64,000 bases of DNA from Bactericera cockerelli (GCA_024516035.1 CM044959.1:36793876-36857875); one strand, 5' to 3'; counted from the first letter of the stretch, positions 11,646 to 26,454 are shown. Notes: generated by a model not told the origin, from the letters alone. Made by a program: numbers and translations.

Positions 11646-14600
11646 CACCTAAGGCATTATTACCAATGTCAATATCAATTCAGTCCATGAACATTGAACA
11701 TTCAGCACAAGATCAAGTGAAGTAATGAAAAAAAATAGGTCAGATTTTCATCGGGTTCAAGAAGAAGAAGAGAAGAAGAAGGGGAAAAAAAATGGACTCC
11801 TAAGATTGACTTGAAGAAGATCCACACAAATCTTGAACAAACAATTTGAATCTTTACCACAAGGTTTGCTTTGCTCCAGAAATAACTTTTGACCTTGTTT
11901 GTTCTGATCGAATTGGGCTTTAAATCACGTTTTTGTACTACATTTTTGTGTGCCATATTTTTCAAATTTTGTGGTTGAATTAATATCTCAAATAATTATA
12001 TCTAAGTACATATGTACGTATACAATTTATTTTTTCATAAGGTTTTCATGATTGAATTTCAGGATGAGTAATTTTTTTACATGAGCAAGGTTGATTTCGA
12101 ATTAGTTCGATAAAATTTCCTAAGTCAAATTGAAAACAGAAAGACGTTTTAATTTTCAATAATTTTTTTTTTTTGTATCACAACAACAGTATTGTCTATT
12201 TTTGTTTCGGATTTTCGATGTCAAAGCACATTAACGCTTTCTCTATTTGAAATTCCAAAATAGGTGAAAACGGTTAATTACTTTGTTGCTAGTTCTAAAT
12301 AACAAATAATATCTTGCTCTTACAATTCCTTTCACGATGGAATAAACAAATTGCTAATCCCCTTTTTTACCCTAACTCTCAAGGATAATGAAAACAAATA
12401 CCCATCACATACTTAATATAGCACCCTCATTTGAACTTGATCTAAATAATTCAAATCTAAATAAAGATTATAAAATGTGTCGAGACTGAAGACTGAAATA
12501 AAAGGTTTTTATTCGTGAATTGTTTTTTTCGTGGTACGTAGATTTGGGTCACTGATTAATCTAACCCTGCGTTAGGTGTAAAATAAATTTCTTCTTTTTC
12601 GGTACAAAACACTAACAGCCTTTTTATACCTTTCGCTTTAAATCCGAATACACACCTCGAGGCCATATTACACCGTTATGTAAACGGTAAATCGGTTAAA
12701 GTTTTATCATCACCATCTTCTTTGCTTTAATTTGAATTTGCTTTGAATGGCTGAATAATTTGGGTTTTGGGAGATTTATTACACCTGCAATGACCTTTTG
12801 CATCGCATTTTGTTTAGAAATCATTTGAAGTTTAGAAAATGATTCTATACTTTTTGTCATTCAACTTTGAATCTGATAAAAAATATTTGATTTAAGAAGT
12901 GCTTGTTTCGATAAGAAAATGAAGATAGAGAATTAGATATTATCGTGACTGTTACAATTGAAAAAATATTTTTTGCCTTTTTTGATATTTTTTTTTTAAT
13001 CTGAAAAAGTTCGTACATATATCAAGGACTATTTTTAAAACTCATTTTAAGAGTTCAAACAGTGAAACTATTAGAAGCTCGAATGTGAAAAATCATTTTA
13101 TAAACTAATTGAAGAAACGTGAGTCGTGAAACAAGATTTCATTATTAAAATTGGCACGACCTTATAAGACAGCATAAGAGCGATATCTAGAAAATATTTT
13201 TTATCATGTTTTCTTATAATACACTTTGAGAACAATAATTACTCGTACCTTCCATATAGAGAAGCGGGCGTGCTCTTAGTGAATCAAGAAGTTGCACTAT
13301 ATCAGGATAGTATTGGTTAAGACCACTTTTCTAAACATAGTTTGTTAAACCAACATTCCCATGGAACATCTTACAATTCCAGTTTTTCGATACCTATTAC
13401 TGTAATATTTCAAAAACGCTAAAGAATAAATAAACCGTACCAACAAATCTCATGCATCATAAGAACTTAGCGGTACACGAAATTCAAACATAATCCAATT
13501 GCCCTGGTTTCAGAAAGCCTAGCTAAACTTGTAAGTAGTGCTCTGAATGGATAAAGAAGATAGAGATATCCATAACATTGCTAGAAGTACACCCATAACA
13601 TTCAAGATATTTCTAATTCAAAATTCAATCTAGACCGTGATCGTTTTGAAAAGAATAAAACCTCTATGAAGATATATATCATCTCGAAGAAAGATATCAA
13701 AATGAAATAAAGTCATGTCAAAATACAAAGAGGAATTGGGAAAGAGATTGAGAAAGAAAAGATAGTTTGGAAAGAGAGAAAGAAGTAAGAGATTATCCGG
13801 AGTAATTTCAGTTATGGTTTGAAGAATGCGTGGATTTAAAGCAAAGTTATTACTTATGTTTGGTAAGTGTAGAGCAGAATCATGGTTTGAACTTCACCGT
13901 ACATGGGTTTGGTTAGCTGAAGATGAATTTGGAGATGGACTGTTTGGTTTCTGGATGTTATAATAGGAAGCGTTTTTGAATATGGCCAACTTTTGTCGGC
14001 AATCAACAAAGTTTTGGGCTCTACATGAATTGAGCCGATTTATTGGCAATTTTAGGTGTTCGTGTGCTAACAGGTAGTGGAAAACTTCAAAAGAAATCCT
14101 ATTCATTTTAGCCATGAATTAAATTTGAATACAGTCCTGAATTGCATTACGTTGAAAAGGTTTTTTTAAGCAATATGAAAATTGTCTGAATGTGGTTCAA
14201 GCAATAGCAAACAGTTCCTTGTTAACGGTTTCTATTGTTTACTTAATGCCCTGAAATGTAGATCAACGAGCTAGAAAGTCTCCGCGATTATCTGAAAGCA
14301 GAAGTTGCCATTCGTTCAAAACAATAACGCCTGACAGCAAACACCCAAGCTGATCGTCAAAATAAGCACCACTTACGGTTCCAAAGCTCACCAAAGTAAT
14401 GGCTGAGCGCAGGCAAAAGCCAATGTTTGGGCAAGTTTCCCAACTTTCACTGACAAGGAAGGACTAATTGCGGCTGGGGAGGAAACAAATTGAAAGTGAC
14501 TTTCTCAAAGTTTGCAGAGTTACTGAGAGCTTTCGCGTGGAGTTAATGGTTCAGGTGCTCATTATGAAGACCATTGTTTACGAGAAGACAGTATTGAAAA

Positions 14601-14970
14601 TAGATTTATTAGAGGTGGCTCGTGCTATCTGATAGAGGTGTGCTGTAGATGTCGGTATAGAGAAAGCATTCGATGACTACTCTGCACAATGCAACTCTGC
14701 AGCAATGCCGCGATAGAAAATGATAACTCACTCTTCTTTTTTTCCTTTACTTTGTCTCTGTCCAAACCTTCTTGAGGTTGACATTGGTCAACCTCGTCCT
14801 CGTTGGTGTTCTGGTCTGCTACTTCCATACTATGGTCCCTTCTATCTCTCTCTTTCTTAAAAAAAAAACTGGCAAGCCGTCACATATTCTTTCTTGTAAC
14901 GCCGCGCCGTCTTCAATGTGTTGAAGGTTGCCAATCATTAATAAATTAGCAAAAGTGATTGAAGTCTCGT

Positions 14971-15105
14971 TCAACGCCTTGTAAAAAAAACTTTTAATTC
15001 TTCCGTAATAGAAGCAATGTCGTTTTTGGGAAGCCAATTCCTCGACAGAATGACCGCTTCACTTGATAAGAAGTTTTGGCTGCAACGCTCAGACCAGTCC
15101 GCCAT
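14971..15105 (-). pseudogene. Short coding-like remnant, unknown
   Basis: The minus-strand frame from ATG at 15105 to TGA at 14971 encodes 44 residues starting MADWSERCSQNFLSSEA. The GC content upstream (15040-15130) is higher than in the surroundings, and further frames on the same strand overlap down to 14625. It could be a decayed transposon gene. I do not recognise it and it may be chance. Confidence 0.2.
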
Positions 15106-15658
15106 GAGCCGCCGCTGGACAAGACTCTGCTAACAAGATCGTTATAATTCGCATTGGTTCTGTTAAAGGTGAAACTTTCAGTAGTAGGTGAAGTGTGATC
15201 ATTGGGGTTCCTTTATTAGATGTAGGTATTGTCAGTAGATGACCAATGTGTTGCTCCAGATTAGTTCCTAGTGGAGTAGGCTGTGTACTTGCTACGTATT
15301 ATTTAGAATGATTTACAAGTTCAGTAGAGGAGAGGTGTGTATAATAATAATAACGCTCTTTAGTGGAAGGTAATCACCAGACGTGGTTAATACTCAAAGC
15401 ATTTCTTACTATCATAGTTATATTTACATAGTTCTGTATGTCGAATGTGTGAGAGAGTTAGAGGTCTAGTACCGAATTTAACTTTTGTTTTAAAGATAAT
15501 CCAAATTTTACAATTTTAAAATACAGACTTAAACAGTGGCTGTATATTGAAAACAATAGAACTAAAATCTCGAATATTTTAAAATGACATCTCCCCCCTG
15601 AATTATTTGAATGTATAATAATTAAAACTATTTTATTTTTCAAGTTTTTTTAATTTTC

Positions 15659-15902
15659 TTATTATTATATTTTTTTTTTTTTTTTTAACTAAAAGGACAG
15701 TTTATTTACATTATAAATATAATAAAAAGTGGCCCAACACATGCTTTGCATAATGGGTCACTTAAACTTGCCATATTTTAATTTTTAGTTGATTAAATTT
15801 ATTTATTTAGATCTATATCTATTGATGAAGATGTAAAGTATTTGTTAATAAATAATAAAAAAAAATTCGAAAGTAAAAAATAAAAAAAAAAAAAAAAAAA
15901 AA
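15659..15902. repeat. AT-only low-complexity segment with poly-T and poly-A tracts
   Basis: A long T run at about 15668-15687 and A-rich runs at about 15857-15902 bracket AT-rich DNA. The two tails could mark the ends of old retroposed insertions on opposite strands. Confidence 0.6.
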
Positions 15903-17573
15903 TCATGTACGGGATAAATTATTTGTAATTGAGATCACTATTACCTTATAACACATTTCTGGTTTACATTAATTAAGGCAGATAACATAACTACTATTTT
16001 GCACCTATTGAAGGTAAATAATGAAAATTAAGTAGTTGCCTAAACTTAAGATACTCGAGTAACGGTAAAACAATACTACGTAGTTACGTAGAGGTAACGA
16101 ATCAATCGAAAATTATCATTGTGAAGCTATTATTCATAACATCATATACTTCCATTACATCTAGATCTAGACGTTATATCCAAGATCAAGACAAATAACC
16201 AGTGACGAGATGAAAGAACCACCTCACAAAAGTACCGATTCCGATCGTTGGGGAGAGTTTTAAGCAAAATCTCAGCAGATTTGTTTATGAAGATCTAGTA
16301 CGACACTCGTTAGGTTAGTGTATTTTGTTCGAAATCTATAGATAAACATACTCGTAAAAAAAAATCTCTAAAATCATAGAATACCGAAATAAATTTAATG
16401 AATAAAATATGATGTGTTATGAGCTTATACTAGGAAACGATATGGGGTTCTTAACTGAAAAATATGTTGTGTCAATCTGCTGCCTATTCAGCCTATTTAA
16501 TCATGAAAATCAAAATTTGTTCATGAGAACTACGCCAAAATTCTCTGACGACAGTAAAAATCAGAACATGAGAGCCATATTCTCATCATCAAACAAATTC
16601 TTCCACAGGTCTTCTTGTTTTTTCAGCTCTCCCGCTAGAATGTTATTTAATATTCAAATCTCCTTTCGAATCAAGGAAGCAATCTATCACGAAATATTTG
16701 CCCATGTGATTTATTATGACATCCTAACCGATTTGGAAGAGGAATGGCCTAGTGTGGAGTGAGCCTCAGTCTCCCAGTAGGGGCATGATACCGGTTCAAA
16801 TGTTGTTGAGGACTCTTCTTCGTGGAGGGTAATTGTGTTGACTCCTGGTAGACAAGAATCTGCTGAAAAAATCTTTGTTGACACACGGAATTTTCCATGA
16901 ATTCTGCTCTGAACTTTTACACTTAACTCAAAAAGAAGTATATATAATTATTATGTATAGAAGTTTCTATATCAAGTCTAATCATGATTGTGAATCTGAA
17001 GAATACAGGGTGTCCCGTATACAGATGCAAATATTTTGAGGGTAGGTTCAGACCACTGTGGACTATCATATGAGCGAAACTTGCAGTGGGGCATTTTGCT
17101 TCGTTAAAGAGTTATGGCCAAATCCCTGTTTTTCCCACAGGTCTAGAGGTCACTTGGATCGATGCACGTTTTTAAAGAAATGATAGCCAGTAAGTAATTT
17201 TTGACTTCAGGTATGGATAGTCATGCATATTTCCCTTCGAATGCAGTTGGTTGCATAAAAAAATATTGAAAGACCAGAGAGATATTTAATCATAAGTTCA
17301 ATATTTTTCTAAAATTCGATTTTTCCCTTTTTTCCCTTTCGTGAATTTAGAGTACTTCTACAATTGCAATTCTGCGTATCACTAGATAAAAAAATACCCT
17401 TTGCTATTTTGTTTCAATAAATACAAAGTTCTTTCAGATGCGTGAAGGAACGAATGAGATACGCCTGAATAAACGGCACCAGAAGGAAAGAAACACATCT
17501 ATCAAATTTTGAATCTGGGCGCAATTGCATTTTGAGGAACACTCGATGCCTGAAGCGGTCTGTGTGAGCATTT

Positions 17574-17801
17574 TTGTGCCAAGTGCAAGTTATAAATGAA
17601 AAAATTCTGAGTACAAATAGTTCTATTAACCAACTGTATCAATCAAATCTAATATTTAAAATAACAAGGCGATCAATTTGTTCGGTGGAAGAGAAAGCCA
17701 GAAGCTTTAACCTCGCCCTTGGTTCGCTACATATTCTTTTGGATTCTTTTCATTTCATGTCCTGTGTTGCAGAATGTATCATGTTTGTAGTTTATCAATA
17801 A
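17574..17801 (+). CDS. Small element-internal frame, unknown
   Basis: A 75-residue frame starting MCQVQVINEKILSTNSSINQ. The same peptide (MCQLQVINENFLSTISSINQ) is encoded on the opposite strand of copy 1 (4248 down to 3940), so the frame is preserved between copies. It lacks recognisable motifs, and conservation may simply reflect recent copying. Confidence 0.25.
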   Translation: MCQVQVINEKILSTNSSINQLYQSNLIFKITRRSICSVEEKARSFNLALGSLHILLDSFHFMSCVAECIMFVVYQ

Positions 17802-17860
17802 AGTATTAATAATAATAATAATAGTAACCTTAAGGTTGGATGTTCGAGTTTTACCCAAGG

Positions 17861-18079
17861 TTAATTTTCGGCCCTATTTTTTGTTTTTGATATCATGATT
17901 GTGATAAACACAAAATTGATATTTTTAATTTTACTTCTAAAAATAAGATGACAATTTTTGTTGTTAGCGCAGTCTTTCTCCATGTGTATTCTTTGTCCAC
18001 AATTACACCACTGGTTGCTGCTTTCGTTGCAGCCTCTCTCATTTTTCCTCACGATAACCCTGTGACCCCGTAACCCCAT
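17861..18079 (-). CDS. Small element-encoded peptide with half zinc knuckle, copy 2
   Basis: A 72-residue frame starting MGLRGHRVIVRKNERGCNES, then SSNQWCNCGQRIHMEKDC. The spacing C-X4-H-X4-C matches the second part of a CCHC zinc knuckle. The first Cys pair is spaced C-X1-C, not C-X2-C, so the knuckle is imperfect. A TATA box lies about 75 bases upstream. It is the less damaged of the two copies. An origin from a Gag-like or similar nucleic-acid-binding protein is inference. Confidence 0.35.
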   Translation of the reverse strand: MGLRGHRVIVRKNERGCNESSNQWCNCGQRIHMEKDCANNKNCHLIFRSKIKNINFVFITIMISKTKNRAEN

Positions 18080-21000
18080 TCACATAAAAGTTCACGCCGA
18101 CCGACCATTGTGAATGATCAATTTCCCTCTGTTAAACATCCCAGAGCAGTGTATTTATACCTCAAATTACGCGCCAGTTCTGTTAAAATTTAGCCAACTT
18201 TGAATTTTCCATCATGATTCAGAAGTGTTTTTTGAGCTTTGTGTGTACTGCGTTCCATGATCTTTAAAGTAATATAAATGAGCTTTCTTTTTTCTAAAAC
18301 TAAACGTAATAGGGTATTTTTTTAACTAGTGATACGCAGAATTGCAATTGTAGAAGTACTTTAAATTCACGAAAGGGAAAAAAGGGAAAAATCGAATTTT
18401 AGAAAAATATTGAACTTATGATTAAATATCTCTCTGGTCTTTCAATATTTTTCTATGCAACCAACTGCATTCAAAGGGAAATATGCATGACTATCCATAC
18501 CTGAAGTCAAAAATTACTTACTGGCTATCATTTCTTTAAAAACGTGCATCGATCCAAGTGACCTCTAGACCTGTGGGAAAAACAGGGATTTGGCCATAAC
18601 TCTTTAACGAAGCAAAATGCCCCACTGCAAGTTTCGCTCATATGATAGTCCACGGTGGGCTGAATCTACCCTCAAAATATTTGCATCTGTATACGGGACA
18701 CCCTGTATAGTAGGTACTAGTATGTATTTATTTAAACTTTACTTTTATACAAAACAATCAACAATAAATTAATAACAAGGGGAAAAAAAACTTAAAAATA
18801 TATATAAAAAAGGTAGAACTTTATTTTAATTTACATTTACAATTTTTTATTAATCCGAGGCGAAGTTAATGCCTTCGGCATTCTCTGCCACTTAATTCCG
18901 AAATATATTTGTATTTATAAGTAGGTTAGACTCCCATGAACTTCTTGAATGACATTAAACACGGCAAAGGATTTTTCCTTTTTTCAGTTTTAATGTATTT
19001 ACATTTTTAGTCACAATTTGGCTATGAAATTCTTACTAAGCTGTCAAATTTTGCCATGGAGATGTCTACAATATACAAAATGTAAATACATATATTATTC
19101 TCTTTAGAAGTTTACTGGAAAAGTGGTACTTTAAGTTTAACAATGGTTTCATAGTAATGACTTAATGAGCTTATAATGGCGTTTTTAATAATAGATAAGC
19201 CAAACACAGGTTCTTAATTTCAGAGAACTTCATTTGTATCAAGTAGTACATAATATTATTAATATTAGGTACAAAATTCATGGTTAATGTTAGTATAAAT
19301 TTTGCTCCTTGACTTTTTCAGACGAGAATGATGTTTTTGCAATATTGTGAAAAAGTCAATGCCCGTGGTTTTTACAAGTTTTCTCGATTAATGCTCAGCG
19401 AGATTGATTTATTGCGTTCCGCTTCATGTAACCCAATATTTTGAATTTATTTTAATTGTCAACACTTTATTTATTGAGGTACATAACAAATGAGAAATAA
19501 TACAGGAAATTATACTGTTAAATAGGAACCACTAAAACTGGACTTGATTGTAAGCAATAAATTTTAGTTCTTAGTTATTGTAAAAAAAAACCAAATTCCA
19601 CTCTGCCCTAATCTAGATCCTACCACACCTGGAAGTATCCTTGGCAAAAGTTGGCACAGATGAATTTCAACGTCCGATTCCCAGGGTCTAGTGGAATTAT
19701 CTGTTGACCTTTTCCTGGCCTGATTGTTCCACGACCTTTCTAAAATTCCCATCCATTTCTTAAAGTTTGAGAATCTATTAGCAGAAACTGCCGTATCCTA
19801 AGCCGCATTACGGTATCGGTTTCTCATTATCGCATATTCTCCATTAAGATCTTTGAAGATCCTCATTCCTTTTAACATCTCCGTCGGAAATATTTCACGA
19901 CCTAAGCAAACACTTGACCAAAATAAATACCAAATATTCATTTGTGTCGATAATAGTAGATCAGTTGAGAATCATTCCTCCGGTACTTCGCCTCAGCCAT
20001 TGTGATCAGTGGTGGATGTTGAAATTGCGTTTTCTACATTTTCAACGTTTAATTTGTTCTTTTGTAGAAGATTTTTACAATTCTTGACCTCTCTAATCCA
20101 AAAATATATTCACAGAATACTCTTATGTGTAAACTATCAACTTCATCAAGATTTCATTTCGCAAAGGTTTTATCACCAACTGTCAAATATTTCAACTGTA
20201 GTTGTAACTTAAACACCGGTAGGCGAAATCGAATACGATAAAGAGATTTTTTTGCTTGCACATGTACAGTATGCGATTTTTTCTTTCGTTTTTCGGGCGA
20301 TTAGTTGTATTGGTATCTCCCAAGCAATCAGCACTTGAAACCCCAAATGTTTAATCGCAGCATTGCCACTAGTCAATATTCTCTAATCAAACGGCAGATT
20401 CTATTGAGAGTCCACCAAACCCGAGTGTTCCGTACAAGTTCACTGTTGATTTTGAATATTTCCTCGAGTTTTTAATGTGTGTGTATTTTATTTTTTATTA
20501 TTGCTACGGGCTCTGGTTGGTCCTGGGTGGGCCGCCTGTGAATTTTATCTGTGTGTGTAACTTGAACGATATTTCAATGAATTTATCGCCATCGTCTTCA
20601 TTTATTACATCAGTGTTGTGTTTGTGGCCTGCTGTGGTCCGTTTTCTCAAGCGGTGGTAGCCATCAGTTTCTGTCTTCCCCGTAGATCACGTTCTGGAAT
20701 CATTTCGTGGTGATTCTCAATATTTGGTTGTCATATTCCTCAACGGTTCTTGACTTATTGGTATCGTCGGCATCGACGCGGGTTGTGTTTAGTAGATCGT
20801 TGAGTTATTTATGATTCTCATATACTTGGTGTCTATTGGTGTAGCAGTGAAGACTTCCCTGGGAGATGGAATCGCTGGATTTTTATATCACGCTTTAATT
20901 TCTCTGTGTTGATGATCTTCTTTGATTAATTTGTTTACTTTGGAACACTTCCTGTAGAGTTCATTTCTCCTGACAACAAATTTGTCTTTCTTCTATTCGA

Positions 21001-24000
21001 CCAATCAGTTTTGGATCAACGCTGATTCATGTGGCCCGTTCAATTCGTGTTGAGAAGCTTCAATTTTTCTATCCAATGCTTTGTTCCATCACTTCATAGC
21101 GCGATTGGGATCTCTTCCTTTCTCTCCAGTACATTATCATAATTCATTATTTGTGTTCAATATTGAAATGATTTCATATTGAATCGGAAATTGAACACCG
21201 TATGCGCTTCACTCTATGTCATATTAAATCCCCCGCACTTTTTCGAAGCGAGAATAGAATAATCTCAGGAACAAGTGATACGGACATTGAAAGTTCAAAA
21301 CCCAGGTTTAATATGGACATTAGTGATTATGCAAACGGATTGAAGCTTAGTAAAGGGGCTGTTGCAAGAAAGAGGCGTTAGAAAAATGAATATAATTATG
21401 TAACATTTAATGAAAGTTAGATCCGAAACTTGGTTCAACTGCCTCATATCAAACACAACAGCATTTATACAAGCATAATTTTCTTCACTCGTAGGGCTAA
21501 TGGAATTTCCAAGTATTGTGGCAGAGAGCGGAACCATCTCTGTGTGGAGCATTTGGCAAACCAAATAACCGCGAGATTTGCGTTCACAGTTTACTATGAG
21601 GTTTTTGTCTAGTCTTTTTCTCGGGATTAATTAATTTCCATGTGATTCTGCGGGTTTCTGTGCGTTAATCCTGAACCCAGGTAACGAGAACCTCACGCGA
21701 CCTCAGATTGTGTAATGTGAAGTTTGTTCACCTTTGCTGTGTTTGGTGTTAGCAGTATGGTTTTCATTGCGGTGGGCTCTTGTTATGAACTTGGTATGTT
21801 CTTTCATAAATGAAGTATTTATACAACAAAATAGTGCATTTTGTAAACATTTTAGAAGGGGATTTTTGACTATTTTGCTTTCTCCTACCATTATATTATT
21901 TTTCATTAATACACTGAATATGATTATTAATTTATATTTGACCCTACTATACCTTTTAGTAGTAAATGTAAATAAAATGAATACCTCAAATATAAATTTA
22001 TTTATTGTAAATGAAGCTGCGTTTCCTCTCTGGATTGCTAAACCAATCCCCTGCATTAAGAAAAACTTGATCTGGGATTTCCAGTTTTCGCAGCAAGGCG
22101 TTCGCCGATACATTTGACCAATGTCTTAGCTTTGTTGCACGGTCCCATAGTCTCAACTGAAAAGGCATCGAAATTATTTATCAGTGTGAAACATTTAAGA
22201 CCTTTGTAAGTTTGTACACACAATTGTTTACATATATTCTACTGCACTCCTTTGAGCGACAAAGTTGTTAATTCTGCATTAGTCATCTGTTAACTGTAGA
22301 TCCTATCTAGTGTCCAAGGCGTTCAGTTTCCCAAGGAATTAGCGTCTAGCAATTGATGTTTTGATTGAAGATGGAGGAGTAGGTGGCTTGCGATAAATAA
22401 TTGAGCCTGGGCGTGTGATTAACAGTTTGCATGAACAATGAGTCTGTGATCTATGCACTCGTAATTATCTTCATCAATATCTGTGAGAATAATCAGGCTT
22501 TATTAATTTCCTTTCTTGCAATTAGAAGCCATATGGTCGAGATCGAGGATTTATGGATGGTATGGCATGCTTTGCCGTGGTAGGTTGGTGGAATTGATAG
22601 CTCTTTGTGATGTTTTCGATGTCGTTATTAGATGGTTGATGGGATACGTCAAATTTGGAGATGAGAGTTTTCTTATTATCGGGCAAGTTACTATGTTTTA
22701 CTTTTCATCCTTTTATTGACACAGGAACTGATCTTCAGAGCAACTGAGAAACATATTATATAACTGAGGAACATAATATACTTTATTTTAGACGTCCCAT
22801 TATACCATAAGTCATTTCAATAATAATAATAATCCATTGAACAGAATCTGTTCAGAATAGAAATATTATTAAATGTACGAAGTTTGGTTCCGATGATGCT
22901 AAATTTTATATGTCTACTGAGCACCGATTGCCACAACAATGGCTACGAACCTTGCAATGTCAAAGATATTTTATGAATTATTGAGGATCTATCCACAGTA
23001 TTGAGATACCAACCATGCTATGTATCTTTATCTATATACTATTGAGGAGCTATCCATATCTATGTATTAGGATCCCATGCTGAATTGCTCGGCTACTCGT
23101 GTTGAGCAATTGTTCAGTGGGTTTGTTGCGAGGTCTCTCACCGTGTATGTTTTAATTAGAGGTGTGTTGCCTGACATCGCGTGCTAGGTGAGCATCGCCT
23201 GGTGTACCTAGTTTAACCCTAAGCGATATGTTTTCTAGCTATGTTCCCGCTATTGGACACTATGTTTACATGATTTTGCAGTTTAGCCTGATTTTCTTAG
23301 CCTCGTGATTTCTTCTTACATGGCAGCACGCATACATTTGTTATGCTCGTACTTATGCTCACTAAATAGAAATCACATAAATGGTCTTTGAAATGAATTG
23401 TTTGTTTACAACAATTTTACTATATCTTTTACAAAATTTTACCTAATTGACTAATTTGGCATTATTATAATATGTTGTCATTTCTATTTTTATAAATCAT
23501 AGATGTTATTGAATATTGACTGTCTAAATCAGGAAAAGTGATCTTCTATTATGTTAGCATTTTAGTCGGACTTTTACTTTCTCTATTATTATTTATATGA
23601 ATACGGCGTGATTATTCTATTTTAACTAGTGTTAGTGTCACTAATCACACATGAATTATTTTTTTAACGTTTAATTAATATCTTGGCAGTAAGAGCTAAA
23701 AGTTTCTAGTCACTATCACTATTTTCCACATAAATCCGAGTTGGTTGATTGTTACGAGTGTTTGGTCGAGGACTTTGTCCTGTCTATTATGTCAGAAGGT
23801 GTCATTATTCCGCCGAGCGCATCAAGGACCTTAATTGTTTTATGACACCAGTGTTTTGCTGTAATGGCAGTCCCAGTTTGGATTGCAAATCATTATCCGT
23901 GATTATGTTTTATGGGAGACGAGGATGATTGTAATTGTTGAACATAACTGTCTGGCGTTGGAACAATCGCGGTATTATGAAGACTTATGAAATCAATTCA

Positions 24001-25156
24001 TTGTGTTCAAGACTTGGGCGTTAGACAGAAGTTTCCTTTTCAATTGCCGACCTTGTCCTAATAGGAGTTTGCCGAAGATATGGAGCCATCCTTGTGTTAA
24101 AGACTCCTAGAGATCATTCCTTCATATTTCCTTTGCAATTATTATTGTTTGCGAAATGTTTGCTCGGTTAAAAGATTCTACCAAGGCAATAGGACTCTAA
24201 AGAGTACCAACATTGATAGTTGGTTGGGGTGCTGTAGAATGATGGTAATTTATTAATCTCTCTTAGATTGGGGTTTTAAATGGTTAAATGTCTCGTTAAC
24301 CTATGGTTAATTGGTTATAGATAACCCTGTGGTTTCAACCATTTTGAACCCACGTTCCATTTATTATACTGTTTACCCGTCAGGACATCCTACCACTTCA
24401 CTACTGACCTTTTCAAAAAGATCCACAGCATAAATATTTTGTCGCCAATGTATCCGGGTTTTTCTGTCACTGGAAGTCGGTCTTGACTTTTTCTACATTG
24501 TTGACGGTTTTTGCCCTTGAAGACTAATTTATCGCTACTCAATATGTTGTTATATTGTTTATGGATAGTCCTATAATTACCTAATATACCATCAGTTTAT
24601 TGTTTTTCGCTCCATGACTCAGTTTAGCTCAGTGGGTGGCAACAGGCTTGATCATACTGAAAATTTATACATCATGTTCTTCAACATGCCAACACAAAAT
24701 GGCATTCGATCATATAAAATCGCCATTATTTTAGCTTCACCATTATTTAATACTGGCGCGTTGGGGTTTTGCCCTTTGTCATTTCGACGAGCCCTTGAAC
24801 TTGCGTGTTGCATTTAGGCTAATGTCATATAGGGGGCATGCATCCATCACTGACTCTGACAGGGGATCAGCATTAGTGTCAACTCTTTGATAGTATCACT
24901 GGGGTGTTTGGTTTCAGCAGTGGCGGTTACGTGAAATTTTAGAATGATTGGAAGAATAAAATCTGAACCTTCTCATCGATATAAAGAAGAAAAATTCATC
25001 CTTAATAGTGATAGGTATTAGTGATGGCCCAAGGAGGTACATAGATTCTTTTTCTTAAAATATTATTACTACACACAGAAAAGGTCAGACACTTGGTTTT
25101 TTCACTAATAATAATAAGTACCATTAGATACTGTATATTCTACGGTGCATGAGGAA

Positions 25157-25189
25157 TTTACAAAAAAAAAAAAAAAAAAAAAAAAAAAA
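25157..25189. repeat. Poly-A tract
   Basis: About 30 consecutive A bases. It may be the tail of a retroposed sequence, but no body with a recognisable promoter was found upstream. Confidence 0.8.
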
Positions 25190-26454
25190 TAACAACAAAA
25201 CAATAAAAAATACAGATACAGATACAAACATTAAAGATGTGAGATACATAAGTAAAGCTTTTTCAAAAGTTTTGTTCGAGTTAAAGAATATTTAAAAAAA
25301 GAACAGGTAATTTAATAAAAAGCTATTCTTAATGAATAATTACATTATCTCGTGGAGCTACAACATGCCACCAGTGCCCTGCTTACAACTCACGCTCCAC
25401 CTCTAGTCCAGAGCACTGAAGGAAACAACTGTTATCATAAACATGCATTATGTGCACTGCTATCAGTAAAACGCTCCGGAGAGACTATTTGCATTGCCTT
25501 GATCCGGCCTGGTTGTTAATGTGTGCAATTACGTCTGTCACTCAGTTGGCACTATTGTTCTAATGCATGTTCCGACCTTTCGAGAATCCAAATAAACGTA
25601 TATCAAACCCAATGACCCACAATCATGATCATGGATTTAAGCAGAGATTAATTCAAGTACATAGCTCAATCAGCAAAGAAAAAGTACGTACTTTGGACAC
25701 ATTAAGTAAAGAACAAAAATCGAAAACTAAATAACACTGGACAGAATTCTACTTGGTCTTGGAAAAGTTTTGTGTAGAGCTTTGTCTAAAGCCACTCTGG
25801 GCATTGACAGCTTATGACAGCTGAGACACAAAGTACCATTAGCCTAATAGTTGTCAGCAGGGATTTAAGTGATAACAGTTAATTGGTGTTAACAAGGATT
25901 TAGAGAGACGCGAAATTAAACAATAAAATCGGCATGAGTGCTTTTAATAAAAGGATTAAATCTCACAATTATTTGAAGTGATAAAAATATTGGTGTTAAG
26001 AAAGATTTACAAGGTGTGAATTAGGAACAATTAGGTATATAAAGTAGGATTTAGAAAAGACTGTATTTTTGTGTGGTTTTAGTAAAAAGAACGGCGTGCG
26101 ATTGTTTTTCAAAAGTATGTCAAGGTATAAAAGTTAATATGTAATAACACAATAATTGGGGGTTTAAACTGGGATTTAAACTCAGTTGTGCTTTCAGTTA
26201 CAGGACTCGATATTGTTTCAAGTAAGAGACATTTTGGTGTTACCAAGGCTTTAAAATTTGCGAATATGAAACAAGTTTAGTGTGTAATTTCAATGAAAGA
26301 ACAAAATCTTACGTTCTCAAATGACTAATCCGAAATCCAATTTAGAGACTTAAGCTATCTGTTCTAATAGGTACTAGGTAAAGTATCAATTTATGTAAAT
26401 ACTGAGGTATGCTTTTGAATTGTGATTCAGTATCTAGACACTAAATTTTCATAC

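Larger units (their letters stand above)
17006..18705. mobile_element. Long-TIR Tc1/mariner-like element, copy 2 (inverted relative to copy 1)
   Basis: Starts CAGGGTGTCCCGTATACAG, ends CTGTATACGGGACACCCTG, and is flanked by TA at 17004-17005 and 18706-18707. It is 1700 bp, about 115 shorter than copy 1. Its central region is the reverse complement of the centre of copy 1, so the two insertions lie in opposite directions about 12 kb apart. Arms are about 17006-17400 and 18310-18705. A plus-strand transcript-like unit ends in AATAAAG near 17799, and a minus-strand unit with a TATA box at 18152-18159 runs towards it, so the cargo looks like two convergent small transcription units. Confidence 0.85.

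Noticed and set aside
13491..13534. 17-bp microexon between GGTTTCAG and GTAAGTAG
   Set aside because: No phase partner; the neighbouring exons at 11203 and 32958 already join in phase without it.
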